64,000 nucleotides of DNA from Kluyvera sp046569695 (GCF_046569695.1 NZ_JBKHUI010000003.1:1-64000), one strand, 5' to 3'; shown: positions 37,254 to 46,365, counted from the stretch's first letter. Notes: a model not told the origin generated them from the letters alone. Made by a program: numbers and translations.

Positions 37254-37807
37254 CATCGCCCCCCTGCCGTTATCGGCGCTGCTAGCCAGTCGGCATAGGC
37301 TTTCGCATGGTTTGCCAGCTCATCGGGCGGCTGACGCCGCGCCCAGTAGATGATGATTGGGCTCAGCCAGTGCATATGGCACATGGCGGCCGTCAGTTCG
37401 AACGGACGCAGGATATCGCTCATCGGGTAGCGATTGAGCCCGTCATGGCGGTAAGCGCTTTCCGGTTCCCCGGTGGTAATCACGCTACGCCAGTACTTCC
37501 CTTCCAGATGGTTTCCCCCGATGCCGCTGGCAAAACCACGGCTAAGCACGCGGTCCAGCCACTCTTTCAAGAGCGACGGGCAGCTGTAGGTATAGAGAGG
37601 GTGCTGAAACACGATAACATCATGCTCGCGCAGCAGCGCCTGCTCGCGAGGGATATCGATAAAAAAATCAGGGTAGTGCGCGTAGAGATCGTGCACGGTT
37701 ACGTTGCTTAACTGCGAAGCCGGTTTGAGCAAAACCCGGTTAGCCACCGAGTCCTGTGATTCCGGATGGGCATAGACAAGCAGGACTTTCGCCGTCTGTG
37801 ACATCAT
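37253..37807 (-). CDS. kefG: KefB ancillary quinone-reductase-like protein KefG
   Basis: A 184-residue flavodoxin-fold protein of the NQO/KefF family, required for full KefB activity. The FMN phosphate region (YAHPESQDSVANR) and the QHPLYTYSCP and TTGEPESAY segments match the family. The start is set at MMSQ (37807). An in-frame start six codons upstream is unsupported. It forms an operon with kefB. Confidence 0.95.
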   Translation of the reverse strand: MMSQTAKVLLVYAHPESQDSVANRVLLKPASQLSNVTVHDLYAHYPDFFIDIPREQALLREHDVIVFQHPLYTYSCPSLLKEWLDRVLSRGFASGIGGNHLEGKYWRSVITTGEPESAYRHDGLNRYPMSDILRPFELTAAMCHMHWLSPIIIYWARRQPPDELANHAKAYADWLAAPITAGGR

Positions 37808-37975
37808 TCCCCTCCCGGGCGTCAATCACATCCTCTTTCTGGTAGCGGGACGCAACCTGAATGATTTTGTGTATAGTCATCGTTTTGGGCTACCATTGCG
37901 GCCCGGTCTGCGATTCGCTTACCACACTACATTACCACAATGACAATTTAACATATTCAGAACATACGGCGCCTT

Positions 37976-39883
37976 ATGATTGTTTTCTCCTCGTTACAAA
38001 TTCGTCGCGGCGTGCGTGTCCTGCTGGATAACGCATCGGCCACCATCAACCCAGGGCAGAAAGTCGGCCTGGTGGGCAAAAACGGCTGCGGCAAATCCAC
38101 GCTGCTCGCGCTGCTGAAAAACGAGATAAGCGCCGACGGCGGCAACTTTACCTATCCGAGCAGCTGGCAGCTGGCGTGGGTAAACCAGGAAACCCCTGCG
38201 CTGCCGCAGCCTGCTCTGGAGTATGTCATTGACGGTGACCGCGAATACCGCCAGCTCGAAGCTCAGCTTAATGACGCCAACGAGCGCGATGATGGCCACG
38301 CCATCGCCACCGTTCACGGCAAGCTGGACGCGATTGATGCGTGGACTATCCGCTCTCGTGCCTCCAGCCTGCTGCACGGCCTCGGCTTCAGCAACGAACA
38401 ACTCGATCGCCCGGTCAGCGACTTCTCAGGCGGCTGGCGTATGCGTCTTAACCTGGCGCAGGCGCTGATTTGCCGCTCCGACCTGCTGCTGCTCGATGAA
38501 CCGACAAACCACCTCGACCTCGATGCGGTTATTTGGCTGGAAAGATGGCTCAAAAGCTATCAGGGCACGCTGATTCTGATTTCCCACGACCGCGACTTCC
38601 TTGACCCGGTTATCGACAAAATTATTCATATCGAACAGGAAACCATGTTCGAGTACACCGGCAACTACAGCTCGTTTGAAGTGCAGCGTGCCACCCGCCT
38701 GGCTCAGCAGCAGGCGATGTACGAAAGCCAGCAGGAGCGCGTGGCGCATCTGCAAAGCTATATCGACCGTTTCCGTGCCAAGGCTACCAAGGCCAAACAG
38801 GCGCAGAGCCGTATCAAGATGCTTGAGCGCATGGAGCTGATTGCCCCAGCCCACGTCGATAACCCGTTCCACTTCAGCTTCCGCGCGCCAGAAAGCCTGC
38901 CGAACCCGCTGCTGAAGATGGAAAAGGTGAGTGCCGGCTACGGTGACCGCACGATTCTGGAATCTATTAAGCTGAACCTGGTACCGGGCTCGCGCATCGG
39001 CCTGTTGGGCCGTAACGGCGCGGGTAAGTCGACGCTGATTAAACTACTGGCGGGCGAACTTGAGCCGCTGCACGGTGAAATCGGCCTCGCCAAAGGCATC
39101 AAGCTCGGCTACTTCGCCCAGCATCAGCTGGAATTCCTGCGCGCGGATGAATCCCCGTTGCAGCATCTGGCACGTATGGCACCGCAGGAGCTCGAACAGA
39201 AGCTGCGTGACTACCTCGGCGGCTTCGGCTTCCAGGGCGATAAAGTCACCGAGCAGACCGCCCGCTTCTCCGGCGGCGAGAAAGCGCGTCTGGTGCTGGC
39301 GCTGATCGTCTGGCAGCGTCCGAACCTGCTGCTGCTCGATGAACCGACCAACCACCTTGACCTCGACATGCGTCAGGCGCTGACCGAAGCATTAATCGAC
39401 TTCGAAGGCGCGCTGGTTGTGGTCTCGCACGACCGTCACCTGATTCGCTCCACCACCGACGATCTCTATCTGGTGCATGATAAGAAGGTCGAACCGTTCG
39501 ACGGCGACCTGGAAGATTATCAGCAGTGGCTGAGCGACGTGCAGAAGCTGGAAAACCAGGCCGACGACACGCCGAAAGAGAATAACGCCAACAGCGCTCA
39601 ATCACGTAAAGACCAGAAGCGCCGCGAAGCAGAACTGCGCACCCTAACGCAGCCGCTGCGTAAAGAGATTACCCGTCTGGAAAAAGAGATGGAGAAGCTC
39701 AACGCCCAACTGGCAAAAGCAGAAGAGAAGCTCGGCGACAGCGGCCTGTATGAACCTGGTCGTAAAGCCGAAATGACCGAATGCTTGCAGCTTCAGGCCA
39801 GCGCCAAGTCCGGGCTGGAAGAATGCGAAATGGCATGGCTTGAGGCGCAGGAACAGCTTGAGCAGATGATGCAAAACGACTAA
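37976..39883 (+). CDS. yheS: ABC-F family ATPase YheS
   Basis: A 635-residue soluble protein with two ABC ATPase domains and no membrane segments. Walker A motifs are GKNGCGKST (about 34-42) and GRNGAGKST (about 344-352). Signature FSGGWRMRL and FSGGEKARL and two LLLDEPTNHLDL Walker B motifs follow. A linker between the domains and a coiled-coil C-terminus complete the ABC-F plan. ABC-F proteins act on the ribosomal E site, and YheS is reported to relieve some stalling peptides. mdcR begins 16 bases after the stop. Confidence 0.97.
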   Translation: MIVFSSLQIRRGVRVLLDNASATINPGQKVGLVGKNGCGKSTLLALLKNEISADGGNFTYPSSWQLAWVNQETPALPQPALEYVIDGDREYRQLEAQLNDANERDDGHAIATVHGKLDAIDAWTIRSRASSLLHGLGFSNEQLDRPVSDFSGGWRMRLNLAQALICRSDLLLLDEPTNHLDLDAVIWLERWLKSYQGTLILISHDRDFLDPVIDKIIHIEQETMFEYTGNYSSFEVQRATRLAQQQAMYESQQERVAHLQSYIDRFRAKATKAKQAQSRIKMLERMELIAPAHVDNPFHFSFRAPESLPNPLLKMEKVSAGYGDRTILESIKLNLVPGSRIGLLGRNGAGKSTLIKLLAGELEPLHGEIGLAKGIKLGYFAQHQLEFLRADESPLQHLARMAPQELEQKLRDYLGGFGFQGDKVTEQTARFSGGEKARLVLALIVWQRPNLLLLDEPTNHLDLDMRQALTEALIDFEGALVVVSHDRHLIRSTTDDLYLVHDKKVEPFDGDLEDYQQWLSDVQKLENQADDTPKENNANSAQSRKDQKRREAELRTLTQPLRKEITRLEKEMEKLNAQLAKAEEKLGDSGLYEPGRKAEMTECLQLQASAKSGLEECEMAWLEAQEQLEQMMQND

Positions 39884-39899
39884 GCCACGGGAGCGGGCG

Positions 39900-40838
39900 A
39901 TGAACCTGTCAATCACCGACGATATTACCTTCCGCAAACTGACCATCTTCATGACCTTTATGGAGAAGGGCAATATCGCCCGCACCGCCGAGGCGCTGAA
40001 CATCAGCGGCGTCAGCGTGCACCGGGCGCTGCACACGCTGGAAGAGAACGTTCGTTGTCCGCTGTTCGTGCACAAAGGGCGTAATCTTATCGCCCAGCCC
40101 GCGGCATGGACGCTGCTGGAGTACTGCCAGGAAGTCAGCCAGTTGATGGAGCGCGGTCTGGAAGAGACGCGCAAAACGGCAGGCGTCGGCCAGGGCCGTT
40201 TACGCGTCGGTACGCTTTACTCGCTGACGCTGGAGACGGTGCCGCACTTGATTATGGGCATGAAGCTGCGCCGCCCGGACCTGGAACTGGATCTCACCAT
40301 GGGCTCCAACGAAGCGCTGCTGAAGATGCTGGAAGACGGCGTGCTGGACGCCATCCTCATCTCCATTTCCGAAAGCGAAATCGACCGTAACAGCCTCGAA
40401 GTACTCCCCCTGTTCCACGACGATATCTATCTCGCCGCACCGATGTCCGCCACGCTAGACGCCACTATGAAGGCGGACCTGCGCCACTATCGTAACGAGA
40501 AGTTTGTCTCGCTGGCAGAAGGGTTTGCCACCTACGCCGGTTTCCAGGAGGCGTTTCATATCGCCGGGTTTGAGCCGGAAATCGTGACTCGCGTAAACGA
40601 CATCTTCTCGATGCTCAGTCTGGTACAGGCAGGAGTAGGTTTCTGTTTGATGCCGGGGCGAATGAAGAAGATGTATGAGAATACCGTGAAGCTGCAAAAG
40701 CTTGCTGAGCCCTATCAGATGCAGCAGCTTATCGCGATTGTCTTTGCCCGCAATCGCGAGCGCGACCCAAGCCTGCTGGCGCTGGCCGCCGAAGGGCGCA
40801 TGTATGCAAGGACGCTGACCCAGAACCAGAATGCCTGA
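39900..40838 (+). CDS. mdcR: LysR-family regulator of malonate decarboxylase genes
   Basis: A 312-residue LysR regulator. The winged HTH is at about 12-70 (EKGNIARTAEALNISGVSVH) and the periplasmic-binding-like effector domain at about 95-300. It lies at the 3' end of the mdc cluster in convergent orientation, so assignment as MdcR rests on context plus family. It likely activates mdcA transcription with malonate or a derivative as inducer. The 16-base gap to yheS raises the possibility of read-through from yheS. Confidence 0.9.
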   Translation: MNLSITDDITFRKLTIFMTFMEKGNIARTAEALNISGVSVHRALHTLEENVRCPLFVHKGRNLIAQPAAWTLLEYCQEVSQLMERGLEETRKTAGVGQGRLRVGTLYSLTLETVPHLIMGMKLRRPDLELDLTMGSNEALLKMLEDGVLDAILISISESEIDRNSLEVLPLFHDDIYLAAPMSATLDATMKADLRHYRNEKFVSLAEGFATYAGFQEAFHIAGFEPEIVTRVNDIFSMLSLVQAGVGFCLMPGRMKKMYENTVKLQKLAEPYQMQQLIAIVFARNRERDPSLLALAAEGRMYARTLTQNQNA

Positions 40839-40840
40839 TT

Positions 40841-40961
40841 GCCGGATGGCGACGCTCTGCGTCTTATCCGGCCTACAATCCGGAGAACTCCCGGCGTCGC
40901 TTCGCTCGGCCGGGCTACACTAGTGCGATCCGTAGGCCCGATAAGCGCAGCGCCATCGGGC
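40841..40961. repeat. cluster of three REP-type palindromic units
   Basis: Unit 1 (40841-40876) is GCCGGATGGCGACGC...TTATCCGGCCTAC. Unit 2 (about 40890-40918) is CCCGGCGTCGC...CGGCCGGGCTAC. Unit 3 (40932-40961) is GTAGGCCCGATAAGCG...CGCCATCGGGC. Each is an imperfect palindrome with the GTAGG...CCGG core of enterobacterial REP elements. They fill the gap between the convergent mdcR and mdcH and may protect or terminate both transcripts. Confidence 0.88.
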
Positions 40962-40969
40962 ACTTCTTG

Positions 40970-41866
40970 CTACGCCCGCAGGCGTTTCGCCAGGTGCACG
41001 GCCACATCCACGCCGCTGCGCTCCAGAGAAATTGACTCCCCTTCCCACGCCGCCTGCCGCGTTAAGCAGGTCAGGATGCCACCGGGCGGCATTTCAATCG
41101 CCAGCCGTGCTTCACGTTCGTTAGCGGAGATAACCGCCTCCTGCCAGCGCACCGTACGCGCCATATTCATCGCCAGATCGTCAGCAATCCGCTCAGGCTG
41201 CCACAGCACGCGCCCGGTGCTACCGCTCAGGTAAGCGTAGCGCGGGCGGGAAAGCGTTACACGGCTGAACGCCTCAACCAGCTTTTGCGCGGGCTCTGCC
41301 AATAGCTCACAGTGCGACGGCACGCTCACCGCCAGCCGAGGCGCTTTACTGGCGCCTTTGGCCATCGCGCGCTTCGCCACCTCGGCCATCGCGTCATCGG
41401 GCCCGGCAATCACAATCTGCGTTTCGGCATTCAGGTTAGCGATATACGTCCCGCTGCCCGCCACCAGACTTTCCACCTGAGCGAGGGTCAGCCCCATAAT
41501 CGCCGTCAGGCCGTAGCCGTGCGGATAGGCTTGCTCCATTAAGTCACCGCGCAGCGCCACCAGCGTCAGCGCGTCGGCAAAATCGAGCGCGCCGGCAACC
41601 ACCGCCGCCGGGTAGGCGCCAATGGACAGCCCGCTGACGATATCGGGTGCCACGCCACGACGTTCCAGCTCACGCGCCCACGCAACGCCGGCAATCAGCA
41701 GAGACAGCTGAACGGCTCGGGTATGCTTGAGCGCTTCAGGGGTATCAAGCGTATCAACCTCAGCGCCCAGCACTTCACGAGCCTGAGCGAACTCCGTCCC
41801 CGGAAGGTTTTGCAGCATACCTTCGTGCTGCGTCCCCTGCCCCGGGAAGGTAAACAGAATTTTCAT
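40970..41866 (-). CDS. mdcH: malonyl-CoA:ACP transacylase, malonate decarboxylase epsilon subunit
   Basis: A 298-residue FabD-fold acyltransferase that loads malonyl onto the decarboxylase ACP during initial acetyl/malonyl priming. The N-terminal TFPGQGTQ motif, active-site Ser81 in GLSIGAYPAA and catalytic His185 in SVPSHCELL are all visible. The start at 41866 (MKILFTFPGQ) overlaps the mdcG stop as ATGA. An upstream in-frame start would add 27 residues inside mdcG. It is the last gene of the operon. Confidence 0.93.
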   Translation of the reverse strand: MKILFTFPGQGTQHEGMLQNLPGTEFAQAREVLGAEVDTLDTPEALKHTRAVQLSLLIAGVAWARELERRGVAPDIVSGLSIGAYPAAVVAGALDFADALTLVALRGDLMEQAYPHGYGLTAIMGLTLAQVESLVAGSGTYIANLNAETQIVIAGPDDAMAEVAKRAMAKGASKAPRLAVSVPSHCELLAEPAQKLVEAFSRVTLSRPRYAYLSGSTGRVLWQPERIADDLAMNMARTVRWQEAVISANEREARLAIEMPPGGILTCLTRQAAWEGESISLERSGVDVAVHLAKRLRA

Positions 41867-42483
41867 GACTCCTCCCTGCCCCACGGATCGCGAACCAACT
41901 GCGGCCCCTGCGAGGTTTTCAGTAATGCTTTTCCATCGCGCAGCCATTCATTGAGGGCAAAGCCGCCGCGTTGGGTATCCACCTGGGTATCTGCCCGGCA
42001 CAGCCCGCCCGCCAGCTGCTGCTGCCACTTCTCCAGCGCTTCTCGGGAGAGCGGCTGCGGCGCGCGGAGCAGCAGGTCCAAATCGCTTGCCGCGTGGATA
42101 ACCGGGATCCCGGTTGCCAGCGCATAGCCGGTACTGCCGGTAATGCCCCACGTCCACGGCCACGCCTGCTGCGCCAATAACAAAGCCATCTGAAGCGGTG
42201 GCTGAGAGATAAAGGGCGAGCGCAGCAACGACAGCGGGTCCACCAGCGATTCCGGCGTGCAGACGCGAACAACCGCTTCTGCCTTCACCCAACCGGCGGC
42301 GCGCTGCTCGCGCTTCATCCCGCGGATGCCCACGGGAATGCGCCCCTGCGCATCAACATCACGTCGCACCACCACCGGCAGGCCGCTATGCCAGACGGTA
42401 TCCACCCAGGATTCCGTGACATCTTCAAGCGCGTCGCGCGCATTCAGCCAGATAAGGTCGTGTGGACGTAATGTTGTGCTCAT
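41863..42483 (-). CDS. mdcG: malonate decarboxylase holo-ACP synthase (phosphoribosyl-dephospho-CoA transferase)
   Basis: A 206-residue nucleotidyltransferase that attaches the 2'-(5''-triphosphoribosyl)-3'-dephospho-CoA group to MdcC. The DLD metal-binding pair (HAASDLDLLL, about 134-136) and an N-terminal RPHDLIWL motif match the MdcG family. It follows mdcF by three bases and overlaps mdcH by four bases. Confidence 0.92.
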   Translation of the reverse strand: MSTTLRPHDLIWLNARDALEDVTESWVDTVWHSGLPVVVRRDVDAQGRIPVGIRGMKREQRAAGWVKAEAVVRVCTPESLVDPLSLLRSPFISQPPLQMALLLAQQAWPWTWGITGSTGYALATGIPVIHAASDLDLLLRAPQPLSREALEKWQQQLAGGLCRADTQVDTQRGGFALNEWLRDGKALLKTSQGPQLVRDPWGREES

Positions 42484-42486
42484 GAT

Positions 42487-43446
42487 TTAGATTCCTGAAG
42501 TCAGCGAGATAAACAGCGGCAGCGACAGGATACACAGTACGGAGCTCAACAGCAGCACGGCTTCTGCATCCGGCGACTGCACGCCAAAGCGGTTACCGAA
42601 TACCACACCGAAGAAACCAGCGGACAGCGCAATCATCAGGATAGCGGTGATCGCCACGGAACCATGCAGGCCGAAAATCAGTACGATACCCCAGGCAATA
42701 GCCGGTTGAATCAGCAGCTTGGCGATGGTCGAGGTAATGACCACGGTGTTGATCTGCAGTTTACGCGCAGAGAGGATCACACCGGTCAGGAACAGCGCTG
42801 CTGCGGTAGCAGACAGACCCAGCGGTTTGATCGCCGCCAGCACCAGTTCCGGCATTTTGATGCCAATCGCGGAGAGGATAACCCCCAGCAGCGGGCCCAT
42901 TACGATAGGTTTTTTAATCGAACGCCACATCAGTACCGGCAGCATGGAGAGCGTAGAACCGGTGTTACCGCCTTCAGCGCGCGCTTTTTCACGTTCGAGG
43001 ATCAGCAGGCAGAACGGCGTCATCAGTACGGAACCGCAGGCAATGGAAACCGCAACGGACAGCGAAGTCGAAGACGTTTCACCCAGCACGCTGCCAAGAA
43101 TCGGCAGGCCCAGCGCGGCGTAGTTTGGCAGCGCCACGGTCAGGGTCAGCACGGCGGCATCCTGCGGGGATTTTTTGAAGACTTTGGTCGCCATAAAGTA
43201 GATGGCGGCGTAGGTAATCCACATCGCCAGCGTCAGCACCACAATCAGCGGCGACTGAGCCACGATACCGGCCCATGGGGTTTGTACGGTCGCGCTAAAC
43301 AGCGCAGCGGGTAAAGCAAAGTCCATCACGAAGATATTGAGCAGGGAGACGTTTTTATTGTCGACCATTTTGGCCTTACCGGCCCAGAATCCCAGCAGCA
43401 TGATGACGAAAATCGGAGCAAGAGCATGAACAATTACGTAAGTCAT
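42487..43446 (-). CDS. mdcF: malonate transporter, auxin-efflux-carrier family
   Basis: A 319-residue inner-membrane protein with about ten hydrophobic segments and the AEC-family layout of two five-helix halves. It begins MTYVIVHALAPIFVIMLLGF. In Klebsiella MdcF is the assigned malonate carrier, in contrast to the two-component MdcLM of other bacteria. It lies between mdcE and mdcG, separated from mdcE by 126 bases that hold a hairpin. Confidence 0.92.
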   Translation of the reverse strand: MTYVIVHALAPIFVIMLLGFWAGKAKMVDNKNVSLLNIFVMDFALPAALFSATVQTPWAGIVAQSPLIVVLTLAMWITYAAIYFMATKVFKKSPQDAAVLTLTVALPNYAALGLPILGSVLGETSSTSLSVAVSIACGSVLMTPFCLLILEREKARAEGGNTGSTLSMLPVLMWRSIKKPIVMGPLLGVILSAIGIKMPELVLAAIKPLGLSATAAALFLTGVILSARKLQINTVVITSTIAKLLIQPAIAWGIVLIFGLHGSVAITAILMIALSAGFFGVVFGNRFGVQSPDAEAVLLLSSVLCILSLPLFISLTSGI

Positions 43447-43515
43447 ATTTCACCTGTAATCTAAAAAGAAGTAGCACTGACGCGATGATTATTATTTTTC
43501 AGATGCATCAACCCG

Positions 43516-43540
43516 CGCGGGTGCAGTCACTGCACCCGCG
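43516..43540 (-). repeat. GC-rich hairpin between mdcE and mdcF
   Basis: CGCGGGTGCA (43516-43525) and TGCACCCGCG (43531-43540) form a perfect ten-pair stem with a five-base loop. No T-run follows in the transcription direction, so it is probably not a classic terminator. It could stabilise the upstream mdcA-E message or set the lower expression of mdcF-H. Confidence 0.7.
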
Positions 43541-43572
43541 GAGCCGTACATCCGGCAGGTCTCTTTTTTTAC

Positions 43573-44376
43573 TTACCAGCTTGCTCGCATGCGTTCGCGT
43601 ACGAGGGCAGAGCTGCGGCGATTGTCGGCACCCAGACGGCTTTTCAGCGTCGGGTCCTGACGAGCGTCGTTGATGGCCTGTTGCAGGGTGTTTTTCACCA
43701 GCGCCAGATCTTGTGCAGATGGAGCATCCGGGTTGCTGATATCCAGCAGATTTTCCAGCAGCCCCAGGGTGGCGTAGTTGCTGATGTCATACGCCATCGG
43801 CGGAATGGTTGCCGCCAGTTTTTCCAGCGCTTCAACGGTACGCAGGGTAATGCGCGCCGCGGACTCTTTGCCCATCGCGTGGATCAGTACGCCTTTGTCG
43901 TTAAACGCGATCAGGCGGTTTGCCTGGTAGCCGTGCGCCAGAAACGCACCGGACATCGCTTTACCGACGATAAGGCCAATCACCGGATGACCTGCCAGAC
44001 GCGCATTGGCATACGCCGCTGCGGCACCGGCCAGCGCCTGGTGAATACCAAAACCTTCTTCACGACGACCATAGGCCTGGCTGGCGACGTCAATCACCGC
44101 CACAATCGGGCGTTTCACGGCGCTGTTGGCATCGGCGGCGACGGTTTCGCTCACCACTTTTGCCAACGTCCAGCCTTCCAGCAGACCCACTTCGCCTTTG
44201 GTGGCGCGCGGGTAGTGGTTATGGGCATCCGGAACAACGGCAATAAAACGCACGGTTTCGCCGTTCAGTTCGCCATCAGCAGCCTGTACGGACGGGCACA
44301 GCCCAGCAATACGTTTGGCACCTGGAACCAACGTTTCCAGCCATAATTCGCCACGGCTAATTACGTTACTCATCAT
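43573..44376 (-). CDS. mdcE: malonate decarboxylase gamma subunit (malonyl-ACP decarboxylase)
   Basis: A 267-residue carboxyltransferase-like protein of the crotonase superfamily, which with MdcD decarboxylates malonyl-S-ACP to acetyl-S-ACP and CO2. The gene starts ATGATG, with the first ATG overlapping the mdcD stop; either codon is possible. The oxyanion-hole region GKAMSGAFLAHGY is visible near the middle. No biotin carrier gene is present, which fits the biotin-independent enzyme. Confidence 0.93.
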   Translation of the reverse strand: MMSNVISRGELWLETLVPGAKRIAGLCPSVQAADGELNGETVRFIAVVPDAHNHYPRATKGEVGLLEGWTLAKVVSETVAADANSAVKRPIVAVIDVASQAYGRREEGFGIHQALAGAAAAYANARLAGHPVIGLIVGKAMSGAFLAHGYQANRLIAFNDKGVLIHAMGKESAARITLRTVEALEKLAATIPPMAYDISNYATLGLLENLLDISNPDAPSAQDLALVKNTLQQAINDARQDPTLKSRLGADNRRSSALVRERMRASW

Positions 44377-45206
44377 TTCACCTCCCGGGCGAAGAGCGCT
44401 TTAATCTGTTCTGAATCGGCCTGTTTACGGGTGTCGAAATGGCTCAGACGATCGAGATACCAGTCGTAGTTATCGGTGCGATGTTTTGCCGGAACGCCTT
44501 TTGCCAGCGCCTCGTTCATGGCGGCTTTCACCGCGTTCACGCCGTCGTTCACCAACGCTTCAACCAGCCCGCTTTGGTAACGAACTTCACCGCCGGTCAT
44601 GCTCCAGATAAACGGACGGTCGCGGGAGTCATACTCTTCAATCCCGGCTTCCTGTTCGATTACCTGCGGGCCGTTCAGGCCGAGACGCGCTTCGCGGGTC
44701 ACAATCAGATAGCTACACAGCGCCGCGGCGATAGACATCCCACCGAAGCAGCCCACGGTACCGGCCACAATGCCGACCACCGGGGTATAACGACGCAGGT
44801 CAACAATCGCCGCGTGAATGTCGGCAATCGCCGCCAGGCCGAGGTTGGCTTCCTGTAAACGCACGCCGCCGGTTTCCAGGCTCAGTACCGCCTGCGTTGG
44901 GATGCCGTTACGGTTATCTTCCGCCGCCAGCTCCAGCGCCGCCGCCATTTTTGCACCGGACACTTCGCCCATACTGCCGCCCTGGAATGCGCCTTCAATC
45001 GCCACAACAACGGCCGGTTTGCCATTGATAGTGCCTTTGGCTACCACCATGCCGTCATCGGCCTGCGGGACAATGCCCTGCGCGCCCAGCCATGGAGACA
45101 TCACGCCTTCAAACGGGTCGAGAAGTTCACGGTAGCTGCCTTCATCCAGCAGCGCATGCGCACGCTGGCGTGCTTTTAATTCGATAAAACTGCGGTCATC
45201 ACGCAT
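44373..45206 (-). CDS. mdcD: malonate decarboxylase beta subunit (malonyl-ACP decarboxylase)
   Basis: A 277-residue carboxyltransferase-fold subunit that pairs with MdcE. The glycine-rich segment VGIVAGTVGCFGGMSIAAAL and the family motif LSLETGGVRLQEANLG are visible. Its start overlaps mdcC by eight bases and its stop overlaps mdcE. It acts in the cytoplasm in the MdcACDE core complex. Confidence 0.94.
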   Translation of the reverse strand: MRDDRSFIELKARQRAHALLDEGSYRELLDPFEGVMSPWLGAQGIVPQADDGMVVAKGTINGKPAVVVAIEGAFQGGSMGEVSGAKMAAALELAAEDNRNGIPTQAVLSLETGGVRLQEANLGLAAIADIHAAIVDLRRYTPVVGIVAGTVGCFGGMSIAAALCSYLIVTREARLGLNGPQVIEQEAGIEEYDSRDRPFIWSMTGGEVRYQSGLVEALVNDGVNAVKAAMNEALAKGVPAKHRTDNYDWYLDRLSHFDTRKQADSEQIKALFAREVK

Positions 45207-45498
45207 AGCTCACCTCTTCAAAAACCTGTTCGATACGGATGCGCGCCACGCCCGGCGTCGCGCCGAAGTCGTGGATAGTCAGTTTGCCAGCCGGCAGGTT
45301 GCTGACCGTTTGCAGACGGTTGAACAGCGCTTCCCAACGGCTGGTGCTGTTATCGACAGAAGTGGTGATATCAATGGTTAACGTCTGGCTCTGGTCGGCG
45401 GTGAATAACACCTCCATATCCCCGGAGCCCACAACGCCTGCCAGCGCTTTGCCGCTTAAGGTGCGGCTGGCCGGTACGGTTAACGTAATGTGTTCCAT
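45199..45498 (-). CDS. mdcC: malonate decarboxylase acyl carrier protein (delta subunit)
   Basis: A 99-residue ACP. Ser25 in GVVGSGDMEV corresponds to the serine that carries the triphosphoribosyl-dephospho-CoA arm in Klebsiella MdcC. This carrier type differs from 4'-phosphopantetheine ACPs of lipid synthesis and resembles the citrate-lyase ACP. It lies nine bases after mdcB and overlaps mdcD. Confidence 0.94.
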   Translation of the reverse strand: MEHITLTVPASRTLSGKALAGVVGSGDMEVLFTADQSQTLTIDITTSVDNSTSRWEALFNRLQTVSNLPAGKLTIHDFGATPGVARIRIEQVFEEVSYA

Positions 45499-45507
45499 AA
45501 CATCCTC

Positions 45508-46365
45508 TTAATGCTTTAAATAAGGCGATTCGACGCGATCGAGAAACAGCGTGGCGGCAAGCAGGTCAGCGGCGCCGCCCGGTGAAGCGTTCAGCGCCAG
45601 CATCTGGCTATCGAGTTCCGCTAATGCCGCCTGACCCGCCGGATGAGCACTACCGCCAGCATTCAGCACCGCACGGGCACCGTCCTGCATGGCATCAAGC
45701 CCTTCCAGCCCTGCACGAGACAGCACGCAGGTATCGGTCAGCGAGGTCATGATGGCCATCAGCGCATCCAGCCTCGCGTGCGTTTCGCTACTGCCGTGCA
45801 GGCGGCTTAAACGCAGCTGCGGCAGCGCACGCTGCATCACGTGCGGAAACGCCTGCTGGGCTTCTTCGCGAGCGCCCGGTACGCGGTAACGGTGTGTGGC
45901 GCGAAGCCCCTTACTGAAGACTTTCGGCGCCGCATCGTCCGGCAGCTTCGCCAGCTCCGCGGCGGTGGCGGCTATTTGCTGCGCGCCACCGGTACCGCCG
46001 TGCATCGCGACGGCGCTCACCAGCAACCCCAGCGCCCAAATCGCGCCGCGGTGGGTATTCACGCCGTGGGTCGCGGCCATCATCTGCTGCTCGCCCTCAC
46101 GGCCGAGTCGCCCTATGGTTTGTCTGAGCGCAATATCCGCTGGACGCTGCCAGCTTTGTTGCGCCAGCGCCTGAAACGTGGAGGTCAGGCTGTGCGCGGA
46201 GCGCTCCATCAGCGCCAACGATAAATCGTGGTGCGCGCCGTTCCCCCGACTGTCCACCAGACCGGGTTTCGGGCTTAATCGTGCTTCGTCAATCAGACAC
46301 TGCGTGGCGGTTCGCGCCAGCCATTCGGCACCGCCTTCAACCTGAATCTGGGGCAGAAGTTTCAT
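45508..46365 (-). CDS. mdcB: triphosphoribosyl-dephospho-CoA synthase
   Basis: A 285-residue CitG-family enzyme condensing ATP with 3'-dephospho-CoA to make the MdcC prosthetic-group precursor. The family motifs ARLSPKPGLVDSRGNGAH near the N-terminus and a central HGVNTHRGAIW are clear. The start at 46365 (MKLLPQIQ) shares a base with the mdcA stop (TAATG). An upstream in-frame codon would add 16 residues inside mdcA. MdcG then attaches the product to MdcC. Confidence 0.94.
   Translation of the reverse strand: MKLLPQIQVEGGAEWLARTATQCLIDEARLSPKPGLVDSRGNGAHHDLSLALMERSAHSLTSTFQALAQQSWQRPADIALRQTIGRLGREGEQQMMAATHGVNTHRGAIWALGLLVSAVAMHGGTGGAQQIAATAAELAKLPDDAAPKVFSKGLRATHRYRVPGAREEAQQAFPHVMQRALPQLRLSRLHGSSETHARLDALMAIMTSLTDTCVLSRAGLEGLDAMQDGARAVLNAGGSAHPAGQAALAELDSQMLALNASPGGAADLLAATLFLDRVESPYLKH

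Noticed and set aside
40841..40961. CRISPR-like repeat array
   Set aside because: The units differ in sequence and orientation, have irregular spacing, and match REP palindromes. No cas genes are present.
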